7,938 nucleotides of DNA from CAWBRT01 sp049519595 (GTDB taxonomy: Bacteria > Acidobacteriota > Terriglobia > Terriglobales > Acidobacteriaceae): positions 1 through 7,938 of the forward strand of contig JBEKQP010000221.1 of the NCBI GenBank assembly GCA_049519595.1. Reading direction: 5' to 3'. The first letter of the stretch is position 1, and every line of letters starts with the position of its first letter. This document shows positions 6,598 to 7,938 of this stretch, in pieces. Made by a program: the position numbers and the translations under genes. The notes beneath the pieces were generated by a model. The model made no database searches, had not been told where the DNA came from, and saw nothing but the letters and a program-made list of their open reading frames with translations.

Positions 6598-7043
6598 GCC
6601 GCGTTTTCGTGATTTCCGCCCGGCTGAACGTGACTCACCGTCACTTTCGAACCAGCGCTGGGAAATGTAATCGTTGGCGTTTCCGGCGCGGAGAACTGCC
6701 GCATGACGTTGGGCAGGAAGCTGCTAAAGCTTCGCGCCGCATCCGTCGCCGAATCGTAGATCTCGAACAACCGGCCGGTGCGGGTCAACTCGAGAACGAC
6801 CATGGCTTCAGGCGAAGGAGCGGCCAGCTTTACGTCCCCATCGCGTTTCATCGCTTCGCTCATGCAGTGGAGCAGCATGTCGACGCCCGCCGAATCTAGT
6901 TGCCGCACGTTGGAAAGATCCAAAACCACCTGCGGCCGGTCAGACTGCAAGATCGGTTCAACCGCGCGCAGGAACTGGCGGGCTTCTTTCAGGTTGACTC
7001 GCTCGGGAACTCGCTTCACAACTACCGGTCTACTCGTTTCCAT
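6594..7043 (-). CDS. STAS-domain protein (anti-sigma-factor-antagonist-like)
   Basis: The 149-residue cytosolic protein has a STAS domain (about 5-110). It shows RVNLKEARQFLRAVEP matching the first helix, then the strand VVLDLSNVRQLDSAGVDMLL (39-58) with the DSxG loop, and LAAPSPEAMVVLELTRTGRLFEIYDS (about 83-108) matching the family's strand, helix and 'l.ltgl...f.iy.s' ending. Asp50-Ser51-Ala52-Gly53 occupies the phosphorylation loop. In SpoIIAA the loop is DSSG and the second serine is the phosphosite, which is Ala here. Residues 111-149 are an extra tail (SFLPNVMRQFSAPETPTITF and onward) without recognisable structure. The ATG at 7043 overlaps the end of the upstream gene by 14 nt, and a GAGGAG lies only 2 nt before it, which is an unusually short spacing. 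A role as a switch protein controlling glycan synthesis or export is inferred from the operon; SypA of the Vibrio fischeri syp polysaccharide locus is a known precedent. No cognate kinase or phosphatase lies in the window. Confidence 0.9.
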   Translation of the reverse strand: METSRPVVVKRVPERVNLKEARQFLRAVEPILQSDRPQVVLDLSNVRQLDSAGVDMLLHCMSEAMKRDGDVKLAAPSPEAMVVLELTRTGRLFEIYDSATDAARSFSSFLPNVMRQFSAPETPTITFPSAGSKVTVSHVQPGGNHENAA

Positions 7044-7938
7044 ATCTCCTCGCTGCCATCAACTCGGGTGCAAAGTGACGATCGGCGCGATCTTGATGCT
7101 CGACCCCGGCGGTCGACAGGGAAGGCGGTGTTGCCTGAATTGCCTCGGGCAGGGTGGCCGGGATTTCCCGTCTTTTTTCGCGCAAGTTCGCAAGCAAAGC
7201 CTGCGGCATGTAAACAGCGAGGTTCACCATATCGGTCAGCGCCCTGACCGTGGCGCTGGTGGAAGCCATATCGAGCAGCTTCGCATCGGCGACCTCCACG
7301 GCTACCTCTCGCTGCAGGTGATAGATGTGCCGGAAGCCGACCACGGAAAAGCTGACGTCGAGCCCGGCCCCGATTCGACTGAATGGCAGCACCGTGGAGT
7401 TCTCCACCACCGTGCCGCAGTCGATTACCGCGTTGCGTTCAACGACACTGCCGCGGGTGATGACCGCCAGGGCGCGAACCCGCGCGTAGGCCCCGACATA
7501 GGCCGGCGCTACAATGCGTGCGTCGCGGTGAACGCGCGCTCCCGGCGCGACCCAAACCCCCGGCTTGATCTGCTCGCCTTGCGGCTCGATGCCGGTTTTG
7601 CCGGCGAACGATTCCAGCGCCAGACGGCGAAAGTCCGCAACGGTTTGCAGCCGGTTCTGGTTGTCGTCCAGAAAAAATACCTCCGGCGGCACGCGGAAGC
7701 GTTCCAACATATTGCGAAAGATGAACGCCGCGTCGTTGCGCCGCGAGGCGCTGATTACGAACAGATCCAGGGCTTCGCCGTGCTGGTCGAAGACCCGCGT
7801 CAGCCGGCTGTGACGGTCAAGATGGAACTGCACCAGCTTTTCGTAGTCGACGGTAAGGTAAGAGTTCAGGCGCAGCACCACGATCAGCTCCGCCCCGTTC
7901 TGGGCGAAATCGTTGAAGACCGCTTCGGCAAACCGCCA
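7030..7938 (-). CDS. NDP-sugar nucleotidyltransferase-like protein with left-handed beta-helix (5' end missing)
   Basis: The frame is open to the window edge (TGG at 7936-7938), so the start lies outside and 302 residues are seen. A GTG at 7879-7881 lies inside this frame, but codons before it encode a plausible continuation (WRFAEAVFNDFAQNGAELIV). I therefore read the gene as truncated by the window. The visible N-terminal part (about 1-90) resembles the second half of a sugar-nucleotidyltransferase domain: RLNSYLTVDYEKLVQFH followed by RLTRVF matches the family's 'D.l...d...l..fH...ga..T' pattern. Residues about 124-201 carry hexapeptide-type repeats (for example VWVAPGARVHRDARIVAPAYVG, continued through AVIDCGTVVENSTVL and RIGAGLDVS) typical of a left-handed beta-helix. 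Such fusions usually make or modify nucleotide-activated sugars. The catalytic N-terminal GxGTRL-type loop, if present, is outside the window, so activity cannot be confirmed. The gene opens the visible part of the glycan operon and overlaps the STAS gene by 14 nt. Confidence 0.8.
   Translation of the reverse strand, partial: WRFAEAVFNDFAQNGAELIVVLRLNSYLTVDYEKLVQFHLDRHSRLTRVFDQHGEALDLFVISASRRNDAAFIFRNMLERFRVPPEVFFLDDNQNRLQTVADFRRLALESFAGKTGIEPQGEQIKPGVWVAPGARVHRDARIVAPAYVGAYARVRALAVITRGSVVERNAVIDCGTVVENSTVLPFSRIGAGLDVSFSVVGFRHIYHLQREVAVEVADAKLLDMASTSATVRALTDMVNLAVYMPQALLANLREKRREIPATLPEAIQATPPSLSTAGVEHQDRADRHFAPELMAARRYGNE
7046..7051 (-). promoter_or_regulatory. Close-spaced ribosome binding site of the STAS gene
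   Basis: GAGGAG on the minus strand lies within the last codons of the upstream nucleotidyltransferase-like gene and only 2 nt before the ATG at 7043 (4 nt if GAGG alone is counted). The next candidate start, GTG at 7019, would lie much further from the site and would remove the first residues only. ATG at 7043 is therefore preferred, probably translationally coupled. Confidence 0.55.

Overview
The window is GC-rich, densely coded bacterial chromosome with two gene blocks that face each other. Both ends are cut inside genes. The likely source is a soil or sediment bacterium of the Acidobacteriota (Terriglobia-like). I infer this from the small-type PurL next to a propeptide-bearing, iron-sulfur PurF, and from the style of the minus-strand glycan operon, which has a small exported Pro/Gln-rich protein ending in an Ala/Gly-rich membrane helix and a thymidylate-kinase-like protein. 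The assignment rests on family resemblance only and is moderate at best.

Plus strand, 1-3169: the 3' part of purL (FGAM synthetase, small-type synthetase subunit) is followed after 69 nt by a complete purF (amidophosphoribosyltransferase). These catalyse the fourth and first steps of de novo purine synthesis. A strong hairpin at 3207-3235 closes this block and lies between the converging transcription units, so it can serve both.

Minus strand, 7938 down to 3274: six genes run in one direction as a probable single operon. In transcription order they are a sugar nucleotidyltransferase-like protein with hexapeptide repeats (5' end outside the window), a STAS-domain protein, a Wzx/MATE-like polysaccharide flippase, a protein with a ParB-like GNHR motif, a small exported Pro/Gln-rich protein with a C-terminal membrane helix, and a thymidylate-kinase-like P-loop kinase. 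The first four are linked by a 14-nt overlap and two ATGA stop/start overlaps. The last two follow after gaps of 28 and 45 nt. The block reads as part of an exopolysaccharide or other surface-glycan locus: sugar activation, lipid-linked export, and regulatory or accessory functions. Further genes (glycosyltransferases, polymerase) would be expected upstream, beyond base 7938.

The purine genes are ordinary housekeeping genes. The unusual part is the glycan operon, where a STAS switch protein, a ParB-like protein and a TMK-like kinase of unknown substrate are co-transcribed with a flippase. I see no tRNA, rRNA, CRISPR, insertion sequence or phage signature. The only non-coding stretches are 1643-1711, 3170-3273, 3976-4020 and 4516-4543, and none exceeds about 100 nt.
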